Shown here: piece after piece, positions 1 to 6,446 of the stretch | Numbering within the stretch: the first letter of the stretch is position 1 | How the letters are laid out: each line of letters starts with the position of its first letter | NCBI RefSeq assembly: GCF_007748115.1 | Contig: NZ_CP036289.1 | Location: forward strand, 3,658,001-3,722,000 | DNA from: Bremerella volcania | GTDB lineage: Bacteria > Planctomycetota > Planctomycetia > Pirellulales > Pirellulaceae | Length of the DNA stretch: 64,000 nucleotides | Reading direction: 5' to 3' | Position numbers and translations under genes: made by a program | Notes under the pieces: model-generated | Told to the model about the DNA's origin: nothing | The model's database searches: none | Seen by the model: only the letters and a program-made list of their open reading frames with translations

Positions 1-2
1 TC

Positions 3-602
3 ACCTCGACCGTAGAAAGCAATCAGTTTAACTGCCCACAGTGCCGCACCAAGCGCGACGGCAGTCTGAAGAATGTTAGCACGTTTTTCACCCTCTACTT
101 CATTCCTCTCATCCCGATGGGCTCGCGTGGAAAGTACGTCGAATGCCATTCATGCGGCGGTAATTTTGCCGAAGAGGTTTGGCAATACGACCCGGATCAG
201 GAGCACGCCGAGACGATGCAGAAGATGCTGCGGGTCATGATTATGGCAGCCTTGGCCGACGAGGAAGTCGATCGTTTCGAGCGGGCCGAGATCAAGAAGC
301 AGTACATGGAGCTGACCGGGCTGCCGGTCGCGGACTCGACCCTCGACCAGGAAATCAAAATGGCGGTCGAATCTCAAGTCACGCTGAGTCGGTTCGTCGG
401 CGGAATGGTCGACGGGCTTTCGGGACATGGCCGGGCCTTGGTTCTCAAGCTCGCTTACCACGTCATGAGTGCCGCCGGCGAAATGACGCCTTCTCAGGAT
501 CGAGCGTTAGATCAACTGGCCGATACGCTTGGCATCCAGAAAGTCCAACTCATGGAGCTGATTAAGCACTTCCAGGAATCGCAGCACGAGGAATTAGCCT
601 GA
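3..602 (+). CDS. Zinc-ribbon / TerB-like protein, 5' end outside window
   Basis: The frame is open to the window start, so the N-terminus is missing. An internal ATG at 117 is not the likely start, because the residues before it are clearly part of the protein: a CPQC pair lies at about codons 11-14 of the visible frame and a CHSC pair follows the hydrophobic stretch TFFTLYFIPLIPMG, together forming a four-cysteine zinc ribbon. The remaining ~130 residues are helical and acidic (AALADEEVDRFE, MSAAGEMTPSQDRALDQLADTLGI), which is the pattern of the TerB/DjlA-like helical domain with its acidic metal-binding loops. The role is unknown; this combination is common as a cytoplasmic accessory protein. 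The stop overlaps the next start (TGATG at 601-604), so the two genes are probably translated together. Confidence 0.75.
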   Translation, partial: TSTVESNQFNCPQCRTKRDGSLKNVSTFFTLYFIPLIPMGSRGKYVECHSCGGNFAEEVWQYDPDQEHAETMQKMLRVMIMAALADEEVDRFERAEIKKQYMELTGLPVADSTLDQEIKMAVESQVTLSRFVGGMVDGLSGHGRALVLKLAYHVMSAAGEMTPSQDRALDQLADTLGIQKVQLMELIKHFQESQHEELA

Positions 603-883
603 TGCCGCTCTTATCGCCTCGTGGCGCGGTGACGTTCGTCGCAGGGCATTTGCTTCATCTGATTCTCGTCCTGTTACCGACTCTCATATTGTCCGTTAAC
701 GGAGTCGGTCAGGCTTCCGTTACGTTATTTGCCGTGCTGGTCACAGCGGCTGCACTAATCGAAAGCCTGCTCGTTACGCCACCCCAGCTGGAAAGCCAGC
801 ATGACCCGCGTGCCTTGCAAGTCGCGGCTCTTGTCGGACTGATCATTCTGCTGACGTACTGGGGCACGGCGATTGCGCCATGA
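602..883 (+). pseudogene. 5' fragment of ICMT-like membrane methyltransferase, broken by an IS
   Basis: This is the first 87 codons of a membrane protein with three hydrophobic segments. The reading frame runs into the insertion sequence at 865 and stops at 883 within the element's left end. Deleting 865-2133 (the IS plus one copy of the 10-bp duplication) joins codon TGG GG|A in frame to 2134, restoring a protein of about 200 residues. The rebuilt reading is ...LLTYWGAQFERWLTEP..., so the disruption is recent and exact. The start overlaps the stop of the upstream zinc-ribbon gene. The fragment alone lacks the catalytic C-terminal part and is presumably inactive. Confidence 0.85.
855..864. 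repeat. Target-site duplication, left copy (10 bp)
   Basis: CGTACTGGGG directly precedes the left inverted repeat of the ISAs1-type element, and an identical copy lies at 2124-2133 directly after the right inverted repeat. It falls within codons LTYWG of the interrupted gene. Confidence 0.95.
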
Positions 884-2123
884 TGGGTTATCTGCGACAC
901 TGAGGCAATGGCGGTCAGGCGATTTTGTGACGGAGGTTGTCGCGGCCTGATCCGGTGTTCTCAGGTGCCTTTCTCATGTCGTCACGTTCGCCTGTTTCCC
1001 TTCAAGAGTGCTTTGCCGATCTGACCGATCCGCGGACTCGCAAGGTGACTTATCCGTTAACGAATATCGTGACCATCGCGCTGTGTGCGGTGATGAGTGG
1101 GGCGGATGATTTTGTGGCTATCGCCGACTGGGCCGAGATGAAGAAGGAGTGGCTGGGTAAGTTCCTTGATTTGAGTTCCGGCATCCCTTCGCACGATCGC
1201 TTTAATGCGATCTTGGCTTCGCTGAATCCGGCTGAGTTTGAGAAGTGTTTGCTGACTTGGATCACCGCCTTACACGAAATCACCGACGGGCAGATCATCG
1301 CGATTGACGGCAAGACGCTGCGGCGGAGTTTCGACAAGGCCAGCAGCAAGGCGGCCATTCACATGGTCAGTGCCTGGGCGACTGCCAATCATGTGAGTCT
1401 CGGCCAGGTAGTAACCGACGCGAAGAGCAACGAGATCACCGCCATTCCCAAACTGCTTGAAATCGTCGAGGTTTCCGGCAGTTTAGTGACGATTGACGCT
1501 CAAGGTTGCCAACAGGACATCGCTCAGAAGATCGTCGACCAGGGAGCCGATTATTGCCTGGCCGTGAAGCGCAATCAGCCGACCCTCCACGATTCGATCG
1601 AAGATTTTTTTGTCGCGCAGCAGGAAAGCAATTTCAAGCGAGCCAAAGTACACCGTCACGAAACGCACGAGAAAGGGCATGGTCGCGAGGAGTCGCGTTC
1701 CTATTATATCTGCCCTGTGAACGACGAGATCATCACACGAGATCGTTGGTCGAACTTGAGGGCGATCGGGATGACGATCAATATCGTGAAGCAAGGCGGG
1801 AACGAGACGAGCGAGGTGCGATACTATATCCTGAGCAAGTACCTTTCCGGCAAGCGTTTCGCCGAGGCCGTTCGCGGTCATTGGGGCATTGAAAACAGCC
1901 TGCACTGGCAACTGGACGTGACGTTCGGTGAAGATCAATCTCGCATCCGCAAAGGGCACGCCGACGCCAACTTTAGCCTGCTACGAAGGACGAGCCTGAG
2001 CCTGCTGAAGAACAACAAGACAGCCAAGGTCGGCGTGAAGAACAAACGATTAAAATGCGGCTGGGGCGATGACTACCGCATGGAAGTCCTGCTGGGACGG
2101 TGAGTTATGGTGCAATCGCCGTG
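865..2123 (+). mobile_element. ISAs1-family insertion sequence, complete
   Basis: Both ends are visible. The left end CACGGCGATTGCGCCAT (865-881) and the reverse complement of the right end (2107-2123) match at 16 of 17 positions. The element is flanked by a perfect 10-bp duplication CGTACTGGGG at 855-864 and 2124-2133, in the 8-10 bp range known for ISAs1. It is 1259 bp long with a single transposase gene. The intact ends, intact gene and perfect duplication suggest a recent insertion that could still be active. Confidence 0.95.
976..2103 (+). CDS. ISAs1-family transposase
   Basis: A DDE transposase that moves the element in which it lies. The N-terminal part SLQECFADLTDPRTRK is the DDE_Tnp_1-associated domain typical of this family. 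Catalytic acids are recognisable in AIDGKTLRRS, TIDAQGCQ and, near the C-terminus, HWGIENSLHWQLDVTFGED. I chose the ATG at 976. A TTG at 937 is in frame but follows GGAGG with no spacing and would add 13 unconserved residues. The length of 375 aa is normal for the family, and no frameshift or internal stop is seen. The gene ends 20 bp before the right end of the element. Confidence 0.95.
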   Translation: MSSRSPVSLQECFADLTDPRTRKVTYPLTNIVTIALCAVMSGADDFVAIADWAEMKKEWLGKFLDLSSGIPSHDRFNAILASLNPAEFEKCLLTWITALHEITDGQIIAIDGKTLRRSFDKASSKAAIHMVSAWATANHVSLGQVVTDAKSNEITAIPKLLEIVEVSGSLVTIDAQGCQQDIAQKIVDQGADYCLAVKRNQPTLHDSIEDFFVAQQESNFKRAKVHRHETHEKGHGREESRSYYICPVNDEIITRDRWSNLRAIGMTINIVKQGGNETSEVRYYILSKYLSGKRFAEAVRGHWGIENSLHWQLDVTFGEDQSRIRKGHADANFSLLRRTSLSLLKNNKTAKVGVKNKRLKCGWGDDYRMEVLLGR

Positions 2124-2133
2124 CGTACTGGGG
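2124..2133. repeat. Target-site duplication, right copy (10 bp)
   Basis: Identical to 855-864. Removing 865-2133 restores the interrupted frame without a gap, which fixes the element's right border at 2123. Confidence 0.95.
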
Positions 2134-2473
2134 AGCCCAATTCGAGCGTTGGTTGACAGAACCGCAAATGGGGCCTCTCTCCGTTTGCGGCGCTACTCTG
2201 TTGATCGCAGGCATCTTTCTGCGCGCATCGGCAATTCACGCATTAGGACCAAGATTCGTCTCCGACGTCTGCTGCGACGCACCACCTGTCTCGGTCGGTA
2301 TCTACCGATACCTGCGGCATCCGTCGGAAATAGGCCTGCTGGCAATCACCGTGGGCGGACCGCTCGTGCTACAAGCCCCATGGTCGGCACTTGTCGCCGG
2401 CTGTGTCTTAGCACCAATCTCTATGTGGCGCATTCGCCGAGAAGACAAAGTCCTGGCCGCCGCCGCGCACTGA
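2134..2473 (+). pseudogene. 3' fragment of ICMT-like membrane methyltransferase
   Basis: This is the C-terminal 112 codons of the gene that starts at 602. It has two hydrophobic stretches and the motif YRYLRHPSEIG, which matches the S-adenosylmethionine/phospholipid-methyltransferase signature (Y-R-x-x-R-H-P) shared by isoprenylcysteine carboxyl methyltransferase (ICMT) and PEMT-like membrane enzymes. The frame is open leftward through the IS end to about 2069, but that part is element sequence. The substrate in bacteria is unknown for most members of this family. Confidence 0.8.
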
Positions 2474-2501
2474 CCTTGCATGAAAACCGGCCAAAATCCA
2501 C

Positions 2502-2536
2502 AAAAAAAACGCCTCACGAAATCTCGCAAGGCGTTT
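2502..2536 (-). terminator. Terminator, original downstream end of the tRNA locus
   Basis: An 8-bp stem AAACGCCT / AGGCGTTT (2507-2514 and 2529-2536) reads into eight U on the minus strand (A-run 2502-2509). It sits just beyond the detached tRNA 3' fragment at 2570-2614, so before the element integrated it probably ended the tRNA transcript. It may also end the plus-strand gene at 2473. Confidence 0.75.
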
Positions 2537-2569
2537 ACATAAATCTTGGTTCAGCAATAACTTACTGCA

Positions 2570-2614
2570 AAGTAGCGGCAGAGGGACTCGAACCCCCGAC
2601 ACGCGGATTATGAT
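2570..2614. repeat. Attachment-site repeat, left (detached tRNA 3' end)
   Basis: 45 bp identical to 13860-13904, including the T-arm signature GGACTCGAACCCCCGAC in complement and the acceptor stem. At 2615 it diverges, so only the 3' part of the tRNA is present here. It is the displaced original tRNA end. Confidence 0.93.
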
Positions 2615-2868
2615 GCCTCCGAGTGGTTTTGCCGTAAGCTATTTCTAATTCTGGGTTTACGTCGCACTAGGCGACAATCTTTATCCCTTTTTTGACCCTT
2701 TTTTGACCTTTTTCTATCCCTTTTATAACCCCATTCATTCCGCCGCTCTAGGGTTCTCTGGGAAGATTCTGCCGTATCTCGCTCCAGTCGATTGGATTAA
2801 ATTCTTCCGGGGTCGGAATAATTTCTTAAATAGTGCTTCACTGAATCACAACTATTTCGATAATTCTT
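2615..2868. other. Left end of the element; tandem 11-bp repeats, no gene
   Basis: AT-rich non-coding DNA. CCCTTTTTTGA is present twice in tandem at 2685-2695 and 2696-2706, followed by a degenerate third copy. TATCCCTTTT recurs at 2682 and 2715. Together with the 11-bp tandem units at the other end (13748-13780) these may be arm-type binding sites for the integrase or an excisionase. That role is inferred from position and helical spacing. Confidence 0.5.
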
Positions 2869-2869
2869 T

Positions 2870-2898
2870 TTGACTAACTATTTGAATTTGGGTACGAT
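2870..2898 (+). promoter_or_regulatory. Promoter of the left operon
   Basis: TTGACT (2870-2875), 17-bp spacer, TACGAT (2893-2898). It lies 42 bp before the ATG at 2941 and is the only good promoter seen ahead of the 2941-6341 gene run. The sequence TTTGGGTAC overlapping the -10 box recurs at the serine recombinase promoter. Confidence 0.6.
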
Positions 2899-2940
2899 TC
2901 GCCTAGCGAAACACTCCTCCCCGGTTTTTCAGTTAGTGCC

Positions 2941-3249
2941 ATGAAAGAACTCTCTCAATACTGCCAGACTCGGCTTGGGTTCGATCCCTCGGAAATGAGC
3001 GTCAACGAATTCAAGCAAGCTTCTCCGCTCATCCTGAAAGCAATGGCTTTCGAGATTGGAGCTATTCAGAGCTTTATTGAGACCAAGCGGGAAGAGGTTG
3101 CCAAGACGGCCCAAGCTTACGGGGAGCTTATCCCCTACGAGACTTTCCGGGATGAGAAGGTCACGAACTTTGATGAAGTGCTTTCCCCCGCAAGCTCTGA
3201 CCCTAACGCAATCCTAGATTCTCTTTTCGTCTTCCCCGATCCCGAGTAG
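2941..3249 (+). CDS. Small hypothetical protein, first gene of the left operon
   Basis: Unrecognised protein of 102 aa. The N-terminal two thirds are predicted to be helical, with a long charged amphipathic stretch around residues 35-60 (AMAFEIGAIQSFIETKREEVAK), and the C-terminus is acidic and proline-rich (ASSDPNAILDSLFVFPDPE). There are no cysteine clusters, signal peptide or membrane segment. It starts 42 bp after the promoter, but no clear Shine-Dalgarno sequence precedes the ATG. The next gene begins 8 bp after its stop, so the two are co-transcribed. No function can be assigned; position suggests an early-expressed component of the element. Confidence 0.65.
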   Translation: MKELSQYCQTRLGFDPSEMSVNEFKQASPLILKAMAFEIGAIQSFIETKREEVAKTAQAYGELIPYETFRDEKVTNFDEVLSPASSDPNAILDSLFVFPDPE

Positions 3250-3257
3250 GTCCCCAG

Positions 3258-3752
3258 ATGCCGAAAACACTGTATGCCGTAACTGCCATTAAGAGCGGGC
3301 TTCCTGTCGGGGCGTTCATCATTGCCGACAATCCCGACGATTGCGTTTCCAGGGCAAGCCGACGACTCGGGACAAGGGACCGAATCACGCACCTCATACC
3401 GATGTGTGAGGCAACGCTCGGGACGATGAAGAGAAACGGACTTCTCAAGTACGTCAATGAAGATGGCAAGATTGAATTCCTGGCGGACGCAATTCTCGAA
3501 ATCATTGATTCCCTCCAGGACAATATCGCCACGCTACAAAAGGCTTTGGCCGTTCATGTCGGGATGCTTACCGAGAAATTGAAACTGCAACGGTTCAAAT
3601 TTTCGGCAACCGATCAGGACGGACATGTCCAGTTTCACGAGACGTACGCTCCGGACTTTGCCTCGGCTATGCGTGCTGCCGATGAGCTTTGCATGAAGGA
3701 ATACGGCTCCCGTCCTTTCTTCTTTCAGAGGGTTTCCGATGCCTCAGAATGA
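3258..3752 (+). CDS. Hypothetical protein with two copies of a small beta-beta-alpha unit
   Basis: Unrecognised 164-aa protein. Residues ~3-37 (KTLYAVTAI...AFIIADNPDDCVSRASRRLG) and ~112-160 (LQRFKFSAT...FHETYAPDFASAMRAADELC) have the same layout: a hydrophobic strand, a turn, a second strand ending in ...A/YA-x-D/P, and then a helix with the pattern xxxA/Sxx(R/A)ahxxx. The same unit appears in the products at 5210, 5530 and 5868. The middle of the protein (residues 60-105) is a helical linker. The stop overlaps the protease gene by 14 bp. Function unknown. Confidence 0.65.
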   Translation: MPKTLYAVTAIKSGLPVGAFIIADNPDDCVSRASRRLGTRDRITHLIPMCEATLGTMKRNGLLKYVNEDGKIEFLADAILEIIDSLQDNIATLQKALAVHVGMLTEKLKLQRFKFSATDQDGHVQFHETYAPDFASAMRAADELCMKEYGSRPFFFQRVSDASE

Positions 3753-4449
3753 GTTGATCGAATTTTTGCTAGGTTCGACGCTTGTCGTCTCCAAGTCTGC
3801 CGACCCTGACCGATGCGTAGTCAAAGGTTTTGCGTCAACTCCCGATGTCGACCTTCACGGACATACCGTCAACGTTTCAAGCTTCAACTGGAACAATTGG
3901 CCCCAACTATTGGAAGAGCACAAGGGAGAACCCGTAGGCCAGATTATGACGCTCAACAAGGCATTCCTAAGCGAGATAGGTGATATCGACAATTGGGGCG
4001 TATTCGACTCCGAGAGCGGGGAGCAAATCAACACTTACCCCAGAGAGAATGCCCCCGATTATCAGAACGGGACGCTCGGTCTTTTCGTCACTGCGGAAGT
4101 TACAAAACCCGAAGTTGTCGAGAAGGCGAAATCTGGCATTTTCAAGGGCTTTTCGTGGCGTGGCCTGACTCATGTTCTTAAGAACATTTTTGGAATTGCT
4201 ACCAAGTACCTCACCGACATTGATCTTGCTGAAATCTCGTTGGTAGCTGCCCCCGCAAATCCCAACGCCAAGTTCGTTGTTGCAAAGTCCCTCGGAGACC
4301 CGAATTCGGTGTTCGACGATGGGCGGATTTTCCCGACCTACGAAGAGACGGAAGAGATTCAAAAAGCAGACGACGACTCGAACGGCTTGGGCTCCGGACT
4401 TGGTAACGATCCTGACCTTACAAATTTGTTCCCTGAATACCTGCGGTAG
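3739..4449 (+). CDS. HK97-type prohead protease (peptidase U35-like)
   Basis: In tailed phages this enzyme cleaves scaffold and capsid proteins during head maturation. The 236-aa protein has the family's landmarks: the N-terminal strand VVKGFASTPDVDLHGHTV, the catalytic His in LLEEHKGEPVGQI (H61), the likely nucleophile Ser in KGFSWRG (S139, position of the canonical GFSIG motif) and the diagnostic C-terminal DIDLAEISLVAAPANPNA. After residue ~185 it has an acidic tail. It overlaps the upstream gene by 14 bp and is followed by a small HTH gene. No capsid, portal or terminase gene is in the element, so it must act on another phage's capsid, on an element protein, or have been repurposed. The family call is firm; the role here is inference. 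Confidence 0.85.
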   Translation: MPQNELIEFLLGSTLVVSKSADPDRCVVKGFASTPDVDLHGHTVNVSSFNWNNWPQLLEEHKGEPVGQIMTLNKAFLSEIGDIDNWGVFDSESGEQINTYPRENAPDYQNGTLGLFVTAEVTKPEVVEKAKSGIFKGFSWRGLTHVLKNIFGIATKYLTDIDLAEISLVAAPANPNAKFVVAKSLGDPNSVFDDGRIFPTYEETEEIQKADDDSNGLGSGLGNDPDLTNLFPEYLR

Positions 4450-4452
4450 ACG

Positions 4453-4650
4453 ATGTCTCGACTCGAACAACTCGAAGCGATAGAGCGGGAAGTCCGAGCC
4501 CGCTTGCTGGATGAAAAGCCGAAAGCAGTCTATACGGCTTGCAACCTGTCGGGGGCAACCGTTTGTAACGTGCTTTCTGGCAAGCGTGTGAGTCTTGCGA
4601 CCCTGCGGGCCTTGGCTCGATACTTTGACGACAAGGACGGGGAACGATGA
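4453..4650 (+). CDS. Small helix-turn-helix (Cro/XRE-like) protein
   Basis: 65-aa protein. Residues ~25-60 (VYTACNLSGATVCNVLSGKRVSLATLRALARYFD) fit a Cro/CI-type helix-turn-helix: a recognition helix followed by G-K-x-x-S-L-x-T-L and a closing helix. The N-terminal 20 residues are a charged helix. It starts 3 bp after the protease gene and overlaps the next start (ATGA at 4647-4650), so it sits inside the operon and not in the divergent position usual for a phage repressor. It probably binds DNA; possible targets are the CTCCAAACGT palindromes elsewhere in the element (inference). Confidence 0.75.
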   Translation: MSRLEQLEAIEREVRARLLDEKPKAVYTACNLSGATVCNVLSGKRVSLATLRALARYFDDKDGER

Positions 4651-5429
4651 GAAAGGTTTTCGGAATTGGGATAAATAAGACCGGGACGAAAAGTACCGCA
4701 CAATTTGTCAAGCAACTCGGACTGAGAACCATGCACGACCGGCCTAATGGGAAGAGCATTCGAGATGCTATCAACCGGGGTAAAAGGGCTGTCCCTTTCA
4801 TGTTCTCGAATGATGCTTTTTTCGACCTGCCCGAAGATATCGACCATGAGAGGTTGCTGGAGCGGTTCCCGGATGCCCGCTACATCATGACGACTCGGGA
4901 CACAAAACAATGGGTGGATAGCCGCATCATTCACGTACTGCACAATCGCACCGTTACGGGCAAACGGTCATGGACGGAAATAGACACTCAAGCTTGGCGA
5001 CGGGAGAAAGAGGAGCACGAGAGCCGAGTCCGGGAGACGTTCAAACGATTGGGCAAGCTTGACCAACTTTTGATTGTTGACGTTTGCTCTGATCCGGACA
5101 AAGCCGCCCAGAAGATAGCGGACTTTTTAGAACTACCGAGAAACGATATCGGCTTCCCCCGCCTGAACACTGGGGAGCGAAAGCTCCAACAAATCAGCGA
5201 GAAATTCAAATGCTCAAAACGATCTTCATTCTCTGGCACAAAAAAGCCTCCCAATTACGAGGAGTCAGAGCCCACGTCTACGCCTCCGATGAGTCATCGG
5301 CTAGGACAAAACTTGCTTCTCGGCTTTCGCCAAGCTCGGAAGTTCTTGACCAAGTATTGGAACTTGACCCTAGCCTTTTGCGAACGGGTACGGTTTCAAA
5401 GTCCTATCTTGTTGAAACGGGAGGAGTGA
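4647..5429 (+). CDS. Sulfotransferase-like P-loop protein, with dubious C-terminus
   Basis: The N-terminal ~185 residues look like a Sulfotransfer_4-type sulfotransferase: FGIGINKTGTKST near the N-terminus (the PAPS 5'-phosphosulfate loop), then DARYIMTTRDTKQWVDSR at about residues 76-93 with the R-D-x-x-x-W-x-x-S 3'-phosphate-binding pattern. Such enzymes move sulfate from PAPS to a hydroxyl or amino group; the acceptor is unknown. From about residue 188 the frame covers the next gene for 220 bp and the translation becomes Ser/Pro/Thr-rich and unlike the family. Either the original stop was lost or the true 3' end was changed by a frameshift near 5200. All other overlaps in this operon are 14 bp or less. 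ATGA overlap with the HTH gene upstream. Confidence 0.7.
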   Translation: MRKVFGIGINKTGTKSTAQFVKQLGLRTMHDRPNGKSIRDAINRGKRAVPFMFSNDAFFDLPEDIDHERLLERFPDARYIMTTRDTKQWVDSRIIHVLHNRTVTGKRSWTEIDTQAWRREKEEHESRVRETFKRLGKLDQLLIVDVCSDPDKAAQKIADFLELPRNDIGFPRLNTGERKLQQISEKFKCSKRSSFSGTKKPPNYEESEPTSTPPMSHRLGQNLLLGFRQARKFLTKYWNLTLAFCERVRFQSPILLKREE

Positions 5430-5527
5430 ACCAATACAGCCCCCGATTTTTGAAATCGAATCTGCGACTTGAGGACGTTCTCACCCCCGAAGATTGGGCA
5501 GAGCTTCAAGCCGATTTTGCGAGTTAA
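5210..5527 (+). CDS. Small hypothetical protein, beta-beta-alpha family
   Basis: Unrecognised 105-aa protein. Residues 1-42 (LKTIFILWHKK...RAHVYASDESSARTKLASRL) repeat the layout found in four other stretches of this operon: strand, turn, strand ending in VYA, then a helix. The C-terminal half ends with an acidic motif VLTPEDWAELQADF. The start lies inside the previous frame; the codon pattern and family resemblance indicate that this is the real frame from 5210 onward. The stop is 2 bp before the next ATG, so expression is coupled. Function unknown. Confidence 0.65.
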   Translation: MLKTIFILWHKKASQLRGVRAHVYASDESSARTKLASRLSPSSEVLDQVLELDPSLLRTGTVSKSYLVETGGVNQYSPRFLKSNLRLEDVLTPEDWAELQADFAS

Positions 5528-5529
5528 AA

Positions 5530-5868
5530 ATGCGGTCTCTTTTCGTAATTCGTTACAAGGTTTGGGGACGTGAAATTTCGGCTATGCCGATTTACTGCGA
5601 TCACCTCGATACCGCTCTGGAACGATTCGACAAGAGAATGGGAAATAATGGGCTTGAGCGGTCTCGTTATTCGGTCACCGGGACTCGTCAAATCCCAGAA
5701 CGTGAAGTTTCCTTCCGACACCATGAACATTTTTTGAAACGGCTCCCTCACGGTGAATTTGTTTCGCTTGTCCAAGATCGGTACTACCGGCAGCGAAGTG
5801 AAGGAAACCTCAAGCCGGAAATTGTAAAGCTGATTCACCAACTCATTCCCGATAAGGTCACCACCTAA
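5530..5868 (+). CDS. Small hypothetical protein, beta-beta-alpha family
   Basis: 112-aa protein from the ATG at 5530; a TTG at 5494 is in frame but lies inside the upstream gene. The N-terminus (MRSLFVIRYK...AMPIYCDHLDTALERFDKRMG) matches the shared strand-strand-helix unit, and a third strand SRYSVTGTRQI follows. The C-terminal half is basic and helical (HFLKRLPHGEFVSL, EIVKLIHQLIP). The stop overlaps the next start (TAATG). No function known. Tight coupling with 5210 and 5868 suggests that the three products are made in similar amounts and may act together. Confidence 0.7.
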   Translation: MRSLFVIRYKVWGREISAMPIYCDHLDTALERFDKRMGNNGLERSRYSVTGTRQIPEREVSFRHHEHFLKRLPHGEFVSLVQDRYYRQRSEGNLKPEIVKLIHQLIPDKVTT

Positions 5869-6341
5869 TGAGCACTCAAACAGAAACCCGATCCCGTAGC
5901 GAAATCTTAAGCGAAATTGCCGAGCTTGAAGCCCGCATCGATGAGTTACGGGCATTGCTGCCGACCTGTATCAAGACGTTTTTCCGCTTCCGCTGTCGGC
6001 CCGAAAAATACGTTTGGGTCTATGCTGAAAACCGGGAGCAAGCCGAGCAACGTTTGCACGCACGGATGCAACGCAATTACAACGACAAGGGCAAAACCTG
6101 GGAACTCGTCAGCAAGGTAGTCGATCAATACAACGATCCTCAGATTGCTGCGGCTCAGTCTCACGGAAACTTGCTGACGTACCTATCCGAGAATGAAGCC
6201 CGGGAATTCTTCAACGATTATCAAGCCAATGAGCGGGGAAAGGCCCCCGATCCCAATCGACCAAAACACTTTCCCCAAAGCCAACTTGAGCGGGACGTTT
6301 CCGACTGGGAACTTTTCCAACGCCGCAAGGGGAATCTCTAG
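5868..6341 (+). CDS. Small hypothetical protein with coiled coil, beta-beta-alpha family
   Basis: 157-aa protein and last gene of the operon. Residues ~8-30 (SEILSEIAELEARIDELRAL) form a short coiled coil. Residues ~34-68 (IKTFFRFRCR...WVYAENREQAEQRLHARM) carry the clearest copy of the strand-strand-helix unit, and the next stretch KTWELVSKVVDQ looks like its closing strand. The rest is polar, with a proline-rich, charged C-terminus. It starts on the stop of the upstream gene. The coiled coil suggests self-association. Function unknown. Confidence 0.7.
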   Translation: MSTQTETRSRSEILSEIAELEARIDELRALLPTCIKTFFRFRCRPEKYVWVYAENREQAEQRLHARMQRNYNDKGKTWELVSKVVDQYNDPQIAAAQSHGNLLTYLSENEAREFFNDYQANERGKAPDPNRPKHFPQSQLERDVSDWELFQRRKGNL

Positions 6342-6383
6342 CTCATTCCAGCGTAGCCGTTTTTTATGGCTTGCAAGTCGCTC

Positions 6384-6416
6384 GGGTCCTTCGGGACCCT
6401 GGCGATTTTTTATCGC
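6384..6416 (+). terminator. Terminator after the left operon
   Basis: GGGTCC-TTCG-GGACCC (6384-6399), a six-pair stem with a UUCG tetraloop, is followed by a second small hairpin GCGAT-TTTTT-ATCGC (6402-6416) that holds the T-run. It lies about 40 bp after the stop at 6341. Confidence 0.6.
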
Positions 6417-6431
6417 TCCAAACGTTTGGAG
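6416..6431. promoter_or_regulatory. Palindrome CTCCAAACGTTTGGAG, copy 1
   Basis: Perfect 16-bp palindrome between the left operon's end and the convergent membrane-protein gene. Nearly the same sequence occurs at 8633-8648 and 10331-10346, differing only at positions 11-12. All three copies are intergenic. This pattern fits an operator for one dimeric DNA-binding protein of the element. Confidence 0.6.
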
Positions 6432-6446
6432 TCGGGGCGGGAGGAG

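Noticed and set aside
2107-2613. 168-codon plus-strand frame across the right IS end and the ICMT remnant
   Set aside because: Arg-rich shadow of the pseudogene's real frame; it runs into the detached tRNA fragment.
2570-2614. Second tRNA gene at the left end of the element
   Set aside because: Only the part from the anticodon loop to the 3' end is present; beyond 2614 no anticodon 5' strand, D-arm or acceptor 5' strand follows.
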